Positions 24,495 to 37,977 of a DNA stretch of 64,000 nucleotides are shown here, piece by piece. The notes beneath the pieces are model-generated. The model was not told where the DNA came from, ran no database searches, and worked only from the letters and a program-made list of their open reading frames with translations. A program made the position numbers and the translations under genes. The stretch comes from Paragyromitra xinjiangensis (Eukaryota; Ascomycota; Pezizomycetes; Pezizales; Discinaceae): assembly GCA_038503065.1 (NCBI GenBank), contig JBCAMK010000022.1:992001-1056000 (forward strand), read 5' to 3'. Numbering within the stretch: position 1 is the stretch's first letter; each line of letters begins with the position of its first letter.

Positions 24495-26238
24495 CTAATC
24501 TTCGAGAAGATCCATGCCTACGCTTTTCAAAGCATCCACCGCCCAGACTGGATATTTAGACTTATCTCCCTGATGCCATCCGTAAAAGAAATCTTTCACA
24601 AATCTCGGGTATTGATCTCTCACGATTGCTTCCCTCGCTTGAGCCATCAAATTGAGCAAATAAGCAACATTATGCATGGTCAATAAGTGCGCTCCCACAG
24701 TTTCCTTCGCTACCAGATGATGGATGTATGCTTTCGTGATGCCCAAACCACGACCAGTATACGTATCTGACGTGTCTGTGGCATTGGCGTACGATGGTTG
24801 GCAAATGGAGCTATTCAATAAAGGAGGCGGTGGGGAATCTAGAGGACGACAGACGGGGCATTGGCAGTTCGGGTCAACGGGAGTGAAGTCTTCGGCGTAA
24901 ATTGCAGTACGGAGGTTTAAAACTCCCGCGGAAGTAACAGCGTTACCAAAACGCTAACACTAGTAGTTAGTCCCACCAAACAATACACGAAACAGAAAGG
25001 GCCTTACAGCTGTTCTAGTACCCCAGACACAATCGAACATATCTGCCCCTAACGCTATAGATACCACCAAATCCTCCGGATACCCCTATCATAGTCAGCA
25101 AGGAGCCCTGCCCAAGACCGAGAAACAATCACTTACCACACCCATAACATATCTCGGTTTCCCTTCCGGCAGTAAGCCAGTACAAGTATTGACCCTACAA
25201 TTTCATCAGCCATCACCAACCTAGCTAAACACCAACCATAACAAACGAAAAAAATGCCACAAACACTTGACAATATTTCTCCTTCTCCTCCCCACCCGAC
25301 AACCCCCCAATCGCAATCCCCGGAGTATCCCTCTTCACCATCTCCTCACAGCACTCCCGTCTCATCTCCAAATCCAGTCCTCCCTGTATTATACAAAACA
25401 AATTCTGCCTCACCGCATAGCTATCCCCCTCCTTGCCCCCAACCCCTTCAGTCGCCGCCAGAGGATCCGGCTTCATATGTTCCTCAATACAGCGATCCAG
25501 CCATCTAATAGAACGATACATTGCCTCCCTCATCCTGACTTCATCCGGGGAAGTAGTGGCAATAACGTCATCCAGCTGCATGATGATATCAGAACCTATC
25601 GAATGCTGAAGCGAGATGGAATGTTCAGGCGTTAACAGCATCGGCGTTCCATCGTGGGGTGAGAGGAATTCAACACCCTGTTCGGTAATCGTTGCAAGAT
25701 CTAATAAAGAGACCATCTGAAATCTAACCCCACAATCAGCCCCTCCATCCCCCGTTATGCATAAATAATAAAAAGGAGATGAAAGCGAAAGACCGACCCA
25801 CCACTATCTAAACCCCCCCACCCCATTCGTCAGCCAACAAAAACCGAGCACACCACAGGGATACTAACAAACCTGTCAAGATATTATGAGGCCAAGACTG
25901 CAGCTTATGTGCTCCCCCAATCTTATCCAACGCGGCCTGTCCAGGCCTCAATCCCAGATGATACGTATTATTTAAACACAACCTACATCCCGTAGCTTCC
26001 AGCTGTTCCGAAGTAATTCCTTTCAGCGTCCCCTGCGTAGCTACGGGCATGAAAAGCGGCGTTTGTACTGTGCCATGAGGCAACTGTAGAACCGACGCTC
26101 GAGCTTTAGTCGTCTGAATACTGTTAGCTGCGGTTCTAGAAAGAGACAGGAGTGACTAACGGAACAACGTCCAGCGAGCTCGAACTTCAGGGCTGATGGC
26201 ATGGAATTTTTGGCGTACGTTGCCATACCTTTGAGCAT
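24495..26238 (-). CDS. QTRT1: Queuine tRNA-ribosyltransferase catalytic subunit
   Basis: Exons (5' to 3') 26238-26161, 26113-25873, 25807-25798, 25723-25265, 25194-25137, 25085-25008 and 24953-24495 give about 460 residues. The enzyme exchanges guanine 34 of GUN-anticodon tRNAs for queuine. Visible are [43 protein letters not shown] with the base-acceptor Asp (about D107), [19 protein letters not shown] with the nucleophile Asp (about D300), and the zinc motif CQCPVC. The DSGG segment comes from a 10-nt exon, which both phase and motif require. The usual CV-x-PTR loop reads CVWGTR, a Pro to Gly change. Start is placed at the first Met (26238); a Met at 26226 has the better Kozak context. All seven phases close. 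Confidence 0.95.
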
Positions 26239-29200
26239 TGGGTAGGGCTTCTGGGGGAAACAAAGTTGGTGGGGTATCTGGCTACAGCAAACAAAAAGTT
26301 AAGGTGGGGCGTCGCGCATGTGCTAGCGCCAGGGTTAGGGGTGTTGAGGTCTCGCAATCACAGTACATCACTCGGTTAGACATTACAATATTGTGTCGCA
26401 AATCACATTTAAAACAGAAGCGGGATATATCGAAACTTATAAGGGCCCAAGAAACAATAAAACTCCTCAAGTAATCATTTGAGTGTAGGAAGAGTGAGCG
26501 TTCATGATTCTCGACTACTATCATTTCTTATCTTTTTGTAACTCCGTTCCTAGTAAGCCACCTAGGTTGCGTTTGCAAAACAGATGCAACGATCTGGCTA
26601 ACAATCAACAATTATGGTGTATATCGGACTCAAGGGCTAAAGACAATCGAATTTAGCAGCCCTGCATCGATAGAAAGCCGGTAAAGACGATATGTAAGAT
26701 TATCTAAGATCGTATGCAGCAGCTTATGGTGGAGCGAATTATCTAAAATGTGCTGCATAACTGCCGGCAATAATTAAGTTCACGATCGCTCGATCTTCCA
26801 GAAAATGTTTCTGCCAAACTTGTTTCCTCCCGTGATCATGAAGTTTATTTCAACATCTTAGCGTGACGTTATTCTTTTACAATGATTAGTGGTAAGATCC
26901 CTTCCTCGGAGAAAAGTTTTTTTTTTTGGCCACAGTGAAGAGATTTCTTACACAGACGGTTTTGGGTAGATTTAGGCTATAGCGATACGGGCCGGGCATG
27001 GTTGCAGATTTGAAGCAATATCAAACGGCTTTATATAGCCACGAGCACAAAGATTAGAAATATGCTTGAATGTCATAGGGAGGGTATATCTCGACTAAAT
27101 ACCGCAGGATCCCGGGTATAGTACCCCAAGCTTTTAGTGTGGTGTGATGAAGCCCATGACCATTTCATTAACCCGTCCAGGAAACAGTTCCAGCGGGTTT
27201 CAAGATCTGAGAATTAATATGCCCGAGGTATTGTCGTTCTAATTAAAGCCGATGAGTAGACGAGTGACTTTTGGTGATTGGCGGAAGGCGCGTTGAACAT
27301 AGTCATAGCGCTGTCATCCCACAGAGTTCCACGTTCATCTCTTTTCTTCGAGCTTCCTAAAGTATCTTTTTTTTGACTACGAAAATGAGACGGGACACGC
27401 GTCCCTCTCACGATTTTTCTCCGATCGGTAGCGGGTTATTGCTTGTAGCATGATGTGGCGCATTATTTCGATGGCCTAGGCAGGTCGCACTTCAGCATGT
27501 GTGTTCTCACTCGCGTGGCTTATACGTAACCAAGTGAGATATAGATGAAGGTGGCGAAGCCATGGTTGAACCGAACACGAGATTGATCTTCGCTAACGTG
27601 AGGGCAAAGCTTCCTGAAGGTTTGATGTGGGGAGAAGGATATAATTTAAGGTAACGGTATGGGGCTCGGCGGAGTGCGATAGAGTGATGAGTCGTGAGTA
27701 ACACACTCGGAGACTTCCGCAATAAGCCCTAACTAGACCTGTGATAAAATCGACACTATGTCGGCTGCCCTTGCACTTTCGTAGTAAAGTAGTTGGTAGG
27801 TCAGTTCCGACAAGAGTAGTAGTTGATCATCAAGCACCCCACCATCTCCCCACTTAGAGGGACGCTTAGGTATTGTTTGTGGGGGATCTTCGAACGACGA
27901 TCTGGAGCTTTACTTCTCAGCTGTGGAGTTCTCTAAGGGTATCCCAGGGAATTCGGAATTCGGTCTTCGGTCTCCGCCTAGTAATACGCCGGTGAAATAT
28001 GTACCGATGGATACCTATGGAAGCAACATAGAATGACGGCACCCGATTTCAAACAAAGAAAGATTCTTACGATGGTGAATTTGTAAAACACAGAAATGCA
28101 TCTAGATCTCGATGGATAGCCCGACATCAGGGCACCCAACGTCTCGAGCTCGATGACCTCTAGAATTCGTCACGCAAATGAAATGCTCATGGCTTGTTTT
28201 GCTGTTATAGGCATCCACGAGAAGAAAGAAAGAAAATGCGGGGAGACACCTGCTCCATCGTCATCCGACATCAGAATGTTCAGAAAGCTATGTATCTTGG
28301 GAGGCTGGAATGGCTAAGAAGGGAGACACTATGACGGCCAATTTATTTTTCCCTATGCGTGTCGTCATACAAGGTTAATAAGCGATCGGAGAGAGCAGGA
28401 AGAGGAAGGAGTCCCGACGTCAACGTGCAGATCAATCGATCAATCAGGGTCAGGGTCAGGGTTGTACCAGCCCGATCTACCAAGTTTGCTCAGAATCCAG
28501 CAGTCAGAGGCCAGAGTTCAGATGATGGAATACTCCGTGCATGGAATGTGAATCTTTACCTTTGTGGCGGGTAAGTTTATTCCCGGGTATGTACGTACGA
28601 TGAAGTTTCGGATAGGCATGTAGGGGCTCTATGCTGGAGCGAAGAGCATTGATGACTTGGGGAAGGAGCAAAGGACTGATGGGATGTTACTGGGGAATGG
28701 CAGGTCTCCACGAGCACAACACAGCATAATTTGATACATACGATGTAGCTAGGTATCTCGGAGTACAACGACAGCGCTGGTTGCCATATGTCAAATTGTC
28801 ACAGGGCGAGAAAGTGAAAGAGAAGCCTTCGGCATCTCTCTTCTCTCTAGTCTGTTTTGGAGTCTGCAGAGAATCGGCAGAAAAAATTTCAACGCCGCAC
28901 AACGGCCGCACAGGATACATCCTCGGCACTCCTAAATAATCTTTAGTGGCCGAGTTCGGCTACTGTGTCGCTCCGGCGATCGGGGGAAACCTATTCCCTG
29001 GAATCCTAAGTGATAGGTGATTATCAGGAACCGAAAATAGCGGGGAATAAAAGTTTGATGCTGATCCCAAACCCACGATATGCGTGAGAAATCCTCAAGG
29101 AAAAACCCAGAAGGTGTGCGAATCTTTTCCTTGGCCGAGCAAGGCATAGGGCAAGTTCGGCTTTTTGCATATGTGTGAGGCCGACGCCGGTGCACTTTGA

Positions 29201-32200
29201 TTCGCGAGATATCATGATTCGGTGGAATAAGCAAGCTGTACCCTGTTGATTACCCGATTGCAACGATTACAGTTTGTTTGCATGGTGCTTATAACATTTG
29301 ATTACATGCTCATCATGAAGGTTCGACAAAACATGCTGGGATAATTGACCTCAAAGTCATCTCTACCGGTTTTCTCTTTGACTCTTGTAAGCAGGCTCAA
29401 TAAAGCCTCATTCCATCCATGTTTCCGGAACTGTGGCATCCTCCATCCTTGTGCCATCCTTGTGCCACACCGGCCCCCGTAAATCCAACGGTGAATTTCA
29501 ATGTGGGTGTGTGACAAGGATCCATGCCATGAAAATGTGTTCACAAGCCACCCTGATCATCACGTTTCACAACTTCTTCTTCTTAAAAATGCTCATGGCG
29601 TTTATCATACCCCTCATCCAACCAAGGCGGTAAGCTACTTTTCCCTCTGACCAAACTGACTTTTTTTTCTTTTCCCCTGGTGAGCCGCGATATTTCGAAC
29701 CCGAATCTGGAAATCTGCAGTCCTTGAGTAGAGTAGAATAGCGGGGGTTTCCGGGAACCAACCACTCGAAGCTCATGCGCGAAGCGAAGCAAAGCAAAGC
29801 ATCCACGCGCCCCCAAAATTCTCCAACCATGTTGTTTCTTTTTCTCCTCCTGGTTGGCCTGAAGATAATGTGTTATGTTTCGACTTGCTCATAGGTTGCG
29901 GATTTCAAACCCACGATGGCTGGGAGCTTGAGACGAAGAAACGAGATGAACTTTGCTGTTCTCCAAGTCACGACTCACGATCTATCCATGAGACATGATT
30001 GACCACGTCAGAATGGACATTATGTACCCCAAGGCTAGAATGTAAAGAGTTTAGGCACCCCCAAAGCTTTATCCGCTGGCAGTGTTTATCAATTGAGCAA
30101 ACTGCCGCCGCCGTGTTGTTATTTGAGAGCACGGGCCAAGTAGCCTGGCCAGCGGCGCTCGTCTCCATGGGTGAGGAAACGCATGGGGGGAGACTTAAAA
30201 ATAATACCAGTGACAGCGAAACATCCAGTCGCAAATGCGATCGCACAAGGCCTCCTGTTTGTTGATTGTTTCTGCGTGACAGGCGTAGCATCTTCGAGGC
30301 GGGGAAAATGTGGGTGGAACAGACAACCCGCGGCTCTTTCTCCTCTCTGGTTCTTTTTCGAGAAGCACAGGAATTAGACCGAAGTCACAAGGCCCCAGCC
30401 TTATTATCTCCAACTCTTCTTCTTCTTGCCGATGTTTGTTTCCGGTTGAGGTTGACTTCGAAAAGAGAGGCATCCAATAGAGAAGTATTCGAGAAATACC
30501 CCCCTCCTTCATCCTCTCCGCCCTGTTGCCTGCTGCTGCTGGTGATAGTGTACGGGAATAGTGTGTACGAGTACGGATAGGCAGCGGTACTTGTGGTTGA
30601 GTTGCTCACCGCTCACGATCACACCCTGTCCCACTCAACCAACCGCTGTTCTCCGTGAAGCAACGGGAAGAAGAAAAAACGTGATCCAGGCTTCGGGCAG
30701 GCTACAATGTCGCGATAACACCCACGAATTCGATTCTCGGCTGCGTGGGTCCTGATAAGTCCAAGCGTGCAGACGCATTCGGATTGTCTTTCCAGTAATA
30801 CCTGGCATGTAACACCGTTTACTGCCTTTTGCTGCCCTCACAAATAGTAGCATTTGACGATCGCCAATCATTGGCAAGCATCTTTAAACACCAGGCCTAT
30901 CAACAGTTGCAAACAAACTGAGGTCCCGGGAAATGGAGGCGATGGACCTCCCCCCGATGAAGCGGAAAAACGCCTGTGAATATGTAAAAGTACTTACATT
31001 TCTCCGGACGCCGCACGCGGTGGCGAGAAACTCCGTGGGGGAATTCGAAAAGAAGAAACGTTTCAGGCAAAATTATCGTTAGGAGGAGTTGCGACCGTAA
31101 GTCGGGAGAATAGCTTTCTGTGCAGGTGAACCCACGAACGAACCCACGACAGCTCGTTGGGCTCTGCTATTTCCACGCCTCTATACCTAGCTGCGCTGAT
31201 CGAGACGATGATAGTGGTGGGGGTTTGCTGCTGAAATTTGCTTGGTTCGGTGAACAGCAAGTGCCTTCAGGTTCTCAAAGGACGACTTTACGTGGAGTCC
31301 ATCACGGTGAGCTCATCATTCCCTTGCGAATGAAAAAGTGCAATGTATTCTACGGCCACTCAAATCTTCCCTCCCGGCGTACTGCGCTCTGCGCGCAACA
31401 GGGATAGAACCCGTGTCGGCAGCTGCAGGACACCTTCTCAGCTGTGTGGGCGAATAATCAAGTAAGGCGCTCGCCTAGGGTTTGCAGGAATGAAAATATC
31501 TCTTTGGTGTCTTTCTTACCCAAATATGAGAGGACACAGCCGCCGCATGGCAAAGGCACGGGGGTGTGCCGTAATAGAGGTGTGAGAGGTGTGTGTCCCC
31601 CAGGCGACCCACAAACACCGGCTGGGAAAAATCCCACCCTCCCCCTCACCCCCTCACCTGGAAAAGGAACTGACGCCCGCAGCCCATTTGCCCAGATCCA
31701 GTTCAGTTCAGTTCCAATTTCGCACTTTGCGACACCCAGACAACCGCTTAGATCACAGCTTGAGGCAAGGAACCATGCTGGGCGGGGGCCGCTTCCTCCA
31801 GCCAAGTCTGGACTGGGCCGCTCATAATAAACATCGCTCCCTGCTGCTCCACGCTGCCAAATGCTCCTGTGAGAATCTCAACAAGCGACTCCTTCGCGAC
31901 AAGTGGTGATATTATCCCATACAGTGGCGTGTCCAGTCTCTCTCGCTATCATATGAAAGTCTCACAGCAAAAGAAATCTATGACAGTTTACATAGGATAA
32001 TATTCGTCCCATCCGATTTGTTTATTCTTTTTTTCCACTTGCGTTCTTTTTCTCCGTGTTTCCTGTTTCTTCCGGGCTTAAGACTTGGCCGAAATTATTT
32101 CTTCGCCACATCGGTCGATATAATATCCAGCATCTGTACCTTTTCAGACTTTGATCCATTTTTACAACTTTCACCTCGTGGAATCAATACCTTACAAAAC
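26239..32200. other. Gene-free stretch, 6 kb
   Basis: No supported gene on either strand. Short frames in 27200-31900 lack family resemblance and overlap one another antisense. A three-copy CAGGGT run lies near 28444. The last 200 bases are a T/C-rich leader to the gene at 32201. Confidence 0.5.
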
Positions 32201-33640
32201 ATGAATACATCAAATCCCCCGCGTTTCCCAGACGACAGCGACAGCGACATGAGTACCAGAGATAGCAGTTCATCTCGAAGCACTGTGCCTAGCTCAGTCC
32301 CTTCATTAGAACAGCCCTATTCATCCGCAGAGTCGAAGTTTGGATCTCCTTGTGAGTCTGAAGACTTCGAATACAGCCATCACGGTTACAACAACCCACG
32401 CGACACAGTCGACACATACTGCAGCACAGTTGCTTCTTTCGACGAGTTCGCTGAGGACGACTACCCATACTATGACAACGGTCATCACACCTATAATGCT
32501 CCTAAAGAGCCCCCGCAAACCCGAGCGATCCCGGCGATTCCTTCCGAGTTTGCAGAGCTCTTTCCATCAACTCGACGGCTAACAATTCAACATGACGACT
32601 CGACGATTGATGGCAACATGAATCTGAGAGTGGACACGAATGTGGCCGCAGCTGGTGAAGCAGCCAAAAATCTTACCCTTTTCCACCTTCGGATGTACGA
32701 CTTGAAGGGAAGAGACTTTTCTCTTAGACGCTATGGAAGGGATTGTGGGCGTGAGGTAGCTCACATCAAGCGAAAGATCGTCAAGCCCGCTCCTCAGCGA
32801 CCAACACTCCAACGATCTCTCAGCAAGGCCTTTGAGAGTTTTCGGGGAAAGGCCGAAGCTGAACAACAGTTCAAGCTTAACCGACAAGATAGTGGTTACT
32901 CATCATCTGGCTTTGATGAAGAGGAGGACGAACCGAAAGAATCATCAACGAATCAACATCCGACTCAAGCAACCAACTCGAATGTCTGTACTTTGGAGTT
33001 TTCAAACTACGCTCATGTGGACCTAACTAGGCGTGGAGGAAAGGGTTCAAAAAAGTACGACTTTGAATACTGGGGCAAGAGTTATTCGTGGAAAAGGGTT
33101 TTCAGAGCGATCGGTGGTGGTGCCGAGGAGGTTTCTTACCAACTTGTTAACAACGGCACTAATAACATCGTCGCCTACATCGTACCTGATACACTCTCTC
33201 CTGCTAGGGCAGCAGCAGAAGAAGCCAAAGGCGGCTTCATTCCCCCATCATCATTTCTTTTTAGGGATTCCGTACAGGATCCTGTTATCGCTTGTTTGGC
33301 TGATGTTGCAGAGTAAGTTTAACCCGAGTCATCGATCGATCGATCGAATTAATATTTTGCTATCAGAGGACTAATATATCTACAATCATACAGTGTTATC
33401 GTTGCAACGGGCCTAACAGCGCTTGTGGATGATTGCATCAAGCGAAAATTTCACAAAAAGAAGACTGTTCATATGGTGTTGCCAATACCCATGGTTAGCT
33501 CTCCTTTGAAAATGAAAATGGAATACGTCGGTCCTAGGCGCCTCATCGATGAGGTATTCAACCGAAGACCTTCGCTATCCCGAAGCCAATCAACACAGAG
33601 CAATCGAAGTCCTACACCTGTCAGGACAAGAACAGGCTAA
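32201..33640 (+). CDS. Conserved ascomycete protein of unknown function
   Basis: Exons 32201-33312 and 33394-33640 give about 452 residues. I recall this as a widely conserved, unnamed family in Pezizomycotina, recognised by the blocks LTLFHLRMYDLKGR.FSLRRY.RD.GREV, RPTLQRSLSKAF.SFR, RQDSGY, EFSNYA.VD..RRG.KGSK.Y.FEYWG, and a final block VATGLTALVDDCIKR...MEYVGPRRL. The first 130 residues are Ser/Asp/Pro-rich and probably disordered. The intron has a textbook GTAAGT donor and CAG acceptor and joins DVA-DVIVATG in phase 2. Start at 32201 follows an in-frame stretch with other upstream codons, but it is the first Met in a good context (AAACATGAAT). No catalytic motif is evident, so no function is assigned. 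Confidence 0.8.
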
Positions 33641-36600
33641 TATCCGGCTGAAAGCATTTTTTTCGGCCGGACACTTATTAGAGACGATTACTTTTTTCGC
33701 TCTCGAGTACATATATTGTGTCTATATTTTCTGGGCTGGCGTTTTCTTTTTGAAATTTTTCTGGGCAATCCTTTGATTACGCCGAAGTGCAATAGGGTAG
33801 CCGTCACCGGGTACGGCGTTGGAAGTGGGTGGTGTTTGGTATATTAGAGGATGCTTTTTTTCCCCGGCTTGCCAGGAAACGACCCATCCGTCATTTCTAA
33901 TTGTTATTTCGGTATGATAGTCTTATTTTTCTGTGGGTTATATTGGTAGGGAAGCATTTTGCATTTGTTGGGCTATAGGGATTCGTCCATTTTTTAGGCG
34001 ATAGGTATACTTGTTTTATTCTCATTAACGTTCTTTTTCCTCCAGCAGAGGCTTGATTTCTTTTGTTTTTTTGTTTTGTTTTTTTGCGTCTTTTACGTCA
34101 GTGTGATCAATGTGTATTTATGTACGGTTATGGTATCTCAACGGTGGTTGTCTGCTTTTTGCAATTTATGGTCAATATTCTGACACGATAAATATCATAT
34201 TCATGATTGTTCAACCCCGATCCTTCATTCGGTGAGGGGTACATAATACTCTAAGCGTGGTTGGGGGGGAATACAACGTACCACGCGAATTCTTTCCGTA
34301 CCAGCTGATCCAAATTTTCGCTCAGCTAATCCAGGGCCCTGCGCGGCGTCTCTAGAAAGCTGAATTTCGTCCTCAATCCTAGTGATTTGTTCCTTCGGAT
34401 CCTAAACCCTCCGCCTGGCGTTGACGCTTCGGATCTCCAGTCTCCAGGCTCGGTCCGTCGAACACCGAAATTTCAAATCGCCGCGGAGCATGTAAACAAA
34501 ATTACATTTTTAATGTGCCTTTCTTAGAGTCGGTTTCCCAACACTTGAGGCGGTGCGACCGCCAGCCATAGATGACGTGTGAGTCTCGACTCAGCCTCCA
34601 AACACGAGCGCTGTCGGAGTTAAAAGTAACTTGCCAGAAACTATTCGCGTGCGAAACGAGGTACGAATATAATTTCCCGCTCCAGCCCGGAATCATCGCC
34701 GCAATGCATATGGCCTGCAGCTTTCGTGAGAAATATAACTGAGGAGGTGCTTACACCCTGGTGTGGGGAATATTTGGATTCGGTTCCTTCATGCATGCGG
34801 GGGCCGCTTCTGTGTTTTGATGGCACCCAGTCTGTTCGCCTTACGAATCTATGACTTGTAAGTAGTGGAACGATGGGAGAGGGTGCGCGCATAGCTTTCT
34901 AGAGATAAGCATAGAAGGATCTCTGGATCTTTGGAAACCCAAATTGGTTGTATTGCCTAGAGTATTGTCAATTATTGTGATCGACATTCGTGTTCGTGGA
35001 TGCGGCGTAAAACAGCATAAGCCTTGTATCTTGAGGCACGGAATGAAGAGTTCGAATGAGCTAACAGGATGGTTGTGCCCTTAGGAAATACTCAGGACTT
35101 GACATCCCAGTTAGAGCTCAAAGCCCAACAGGGCTAATTTCTCATCCTCATCTAATGGCAATGCTTTAGATCTACCTTGAGAAAGGGAATTAAATATCGA
35201 TGCCGATCCTGTGCTAATTTCGGACAGTCTTGTACTTAATTCTGGGCTCAAAACTGGAACTGAAACTTCAAGAATCGTATGGTTTTGATTGGAGGAATCG
35301 TCATGGGAGTTCATCCCTTTGATTTAGCCTTGTTGTCAAAGATCGTTGGTACCTAAAAACGCAATTGGATTCGCTCGGCCTTGCCCAACGGCAATCTGTT
35401 CTTTAGGTTCCCCATCTCCTTGGCTGGCCTTTGATCAAATTATAGTTGTGGGGTCGTCACTAGCCTTGGAGGATCAGACGAATTATGATGTATCTTAGCC
35501 GGCTTTTTGTGACTGGTGCGAATATCCCTCAGAGGAGTGCGCACACAGGGGAAATATATAGTTAATATTCTCCGTTTCTAGTAGTTAGAAATTGTACTAT
35601 ATTAGCGCCGGTATAGATATTGATCTATTGGTGTGCTTCGACAGTATTTGCACGTTGTACTGAGCTATGACTGTGTCGCTGCTTCTATCCTATACGAACC
35701 TCTTTAGGTCTCGCCAAGATATTAACGACTCACAGCTGTAGATCAATACTGATTTAGTATTGGTATTGCTGAGGGTTTTCTCGCCAGCAGTCTTTAGAGC
35801 ATTTTTTGGGCGCAACTCATGAAATCATCTGGTCGAACTGTCACTGTATCATTGCTTTTCCCATCCTTAAAATTTCGTGGATCTAAGCCTTGGGCTTGGG
35901 GTACTAGGATACCGCAATACAGTTTATAGTGATCTTATAAACTTCGATGGGATGTGTAATATGCAGGTCTATGGTGTAAGGAGAATATCGAGTGATAGTT
36001 CAAGAATTAAGGTTAGGGTTGCCTACACGACAGCCCCGAATAGCTTGAGGAATAAGCTGATCTTTCCGACAGAGGAACGGTCAGACCTAAATAGTTCTTT
36101 AGACTAACCTTACAGTGTGCTCAACTCCGTTTTGTGAAACAAGATGTGATTTGGGGCTTACTGGTTCCAGGGCTTGCTGATCTTCGTTAATACTATTTTG
36201 CGCTAGGAGTTTGCTCTTCTTGGGAAATAGTTTGTATATGTCCAAATGTTAAATATGTAATGTATTGGATAATTCTAGAGTGATAGAGCCTGATTTCCTT
36301 GAAGAATGGGGGGATTGGTAATGATCTAGTGTCCGGCGAAACTGAGAGGAGAAGGGAGTAGAAGCTAAGAAAGGAAAGGAGCGCTCAGATACTTCCAACA
36401 ATTATTCCCGTAGCTTACTTGTAGTTTCGAGACAGAGTAGGTATGGAAGACGTGAGGTTAGCGAATGGCGTTGGTAGCTGGGATCTCCAGCTATAATTCT
36501 GCCACGTGGGTTCGAATACCTTGAACCTGTAGACTACCTGCAGATGGTCAGAGCATTAGTGCATATTGAATCCCAGTGCATCGTAAACATTCCCGGGGAC

Positions 36601-37977
36601 TCTATCCATGCTTGTCGCAAGGAGTCTCCTTCCCCCCCAATAAAACTTTCAACTAAATTGGTGCCTATGTCATGGCTATCAATATACAGTCAATGATTGG
36701 GTCGATTACTATTTAGCGGCCCTCGCTTCGGTCTCAGGTGCAGAACAGTAGTTAGGCAGAATAAGTGCTCTCATCCATGTTTTCCGCCTACTGTGTCGAA
36801 ACACGTTAGAATAATGCGATATTGATCGAAGATCTCGATTTAAAAAGATCGCCGTTTCTCATGGCGTTGATTCTATAATCTCTGGTTGGTGCTTTTGATG
36901 ATGTGAGGAATCCGGATCCCAGTTACATCGCACATCCCTAACGTAGATCACCCCATCTGTCAGCTGGTCACATTGGAATCCGGGGTTCGTCATGTTGGAG
37001 ACTTGGAGTTATTCGCTATGGCCCCCAAATAAGAAAAAAAACTTGAAATCGTTGTGATCGGGAGTTTTGGCTAAAAGTGCTCCGAGGGGAAAGTGACCTC
37101 CATAATTGATTGTGTTTCAAAGCACCATTGCTTGATGTTTGGGTTTTCGGTTTACGTGCCGGAATCATGGGCCCCGTTTTCGTGCGTCAAGCCTAATATA
37201 ACGGCCCTCCAACCTGGGTAGATTTAGCAAAGTAAATTGGACAATCGAAGAGGAGACGCTTATCGTACCATGGTATTTGAGTTTCCGAGCCAAGTGAATT
37301 GCACATGCCAGCTGCAACACCTTTAGCAGATGGTAATAATGAGATAACTGCAAAACCACAGGTTTTGGATGAAGCCAGGTGTTCGGCCGCTTTTGCCAGC
37401 CCCGCACTTTCTATTTCTAATGTATCTCATTATAATCCCACCTCTGAGATGCCTGGGTTGTTTTCCGATATACATGTAGCGTACGAGGAGTGAGCGTTCT
37501 TGCTGGTTGGCTAGTGTTGACCTTCCCTCAATGTTCGTGGATTCTGATCGAGGGTCTCTTTATCAGGGGTATGGCTTATGATCTTTCAAACCCTTCTTCG
37601 AATTCGATATCTGAAAGAGCTAAGAGGATGGAGCTCAGATTGTCAAATGTTGTGCGAGCAGATATCATTTAAAGCGTTCTAGTTACGAGTGGCCCACGAT
37701 TTAGATTATGGATGTCCTAAAAATGTTAGCCTAGTAATGAGAGGCTTGATAACTTTGGTGATAGACGTGTCACGAGAAAATAATAAAATTTTGAATCAGT
37801 GGTCGTGGATCCTTGAGGCGTGGGTGCATGACGAGTGATAGTAAGTGAAGCCTTGAAGTCTTGGCTAAGACTCGGGGCATGCCAAGCATGTGTTCAAGAC
37901 ATGATCCGTGCCGTGCACCTGTCTCTCGGTTTTCGCGTATTTCACAGGGACATCTGCGTCTTCAGCGATTTATAGCG
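33641..37977. other. Gene-free stretch, 4.3 kb
   Basis: Mostly degenerate AT-leaning sequence with T runs after the gene at 33640. A TACATGTA palindrome lies at 37471-37478. A 67-codon minus-strand frame at 35111-35314 looks protein-like and is listed separately. Confidence 0.45.
35111..35314 (-). CDS. Possible small protein or orphan exon, unrecognised
   Basis: An ATG-initiated frame of 67 codons has balanced, protein-like composition: an acidic, Asn/Ser-rich start, an amphipathic Leu/Ile/Ser middle (SPELSTRLSEI) and an acidic LPLDEDEK near the end. I do not recognise it. It stands alone in a 4.3-kb gene-free region with no convincing partner exon, so it may be chance or a relic. Confidence 0.22.
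   Translation of the reverse strand: MNSHDDSSNQNHTILEVSVPVLSPELSTRLSEISTGSASIFNSLSQGRSKALPLDEDEKLALLGFEL

Noticed and set aside
28430..28470. CAGGGT triplication and nearby AGGGTT strings resembling telomere repeat.
   Set aside because: Only three units with the wrong period (not TTAGGG arrays), internal to the window.
31381..31480. Minus-strand sequence with tRNA-like A box (AGCTGAGAAGG) and B box (GGTTCTATCC).
   Set aside because: The boxes are about 12 bases too close, the B box has two mismatches and no acceptor stem forms. A degenerate tRNA-derived SINE is possible but unsupported.
36470..36530. GGGTTCGAATACC resembling a tRNA B box on the plus strand.
   Set aside because: No T-stem, anticodon arm or acceptor pairing can be drawn around it.
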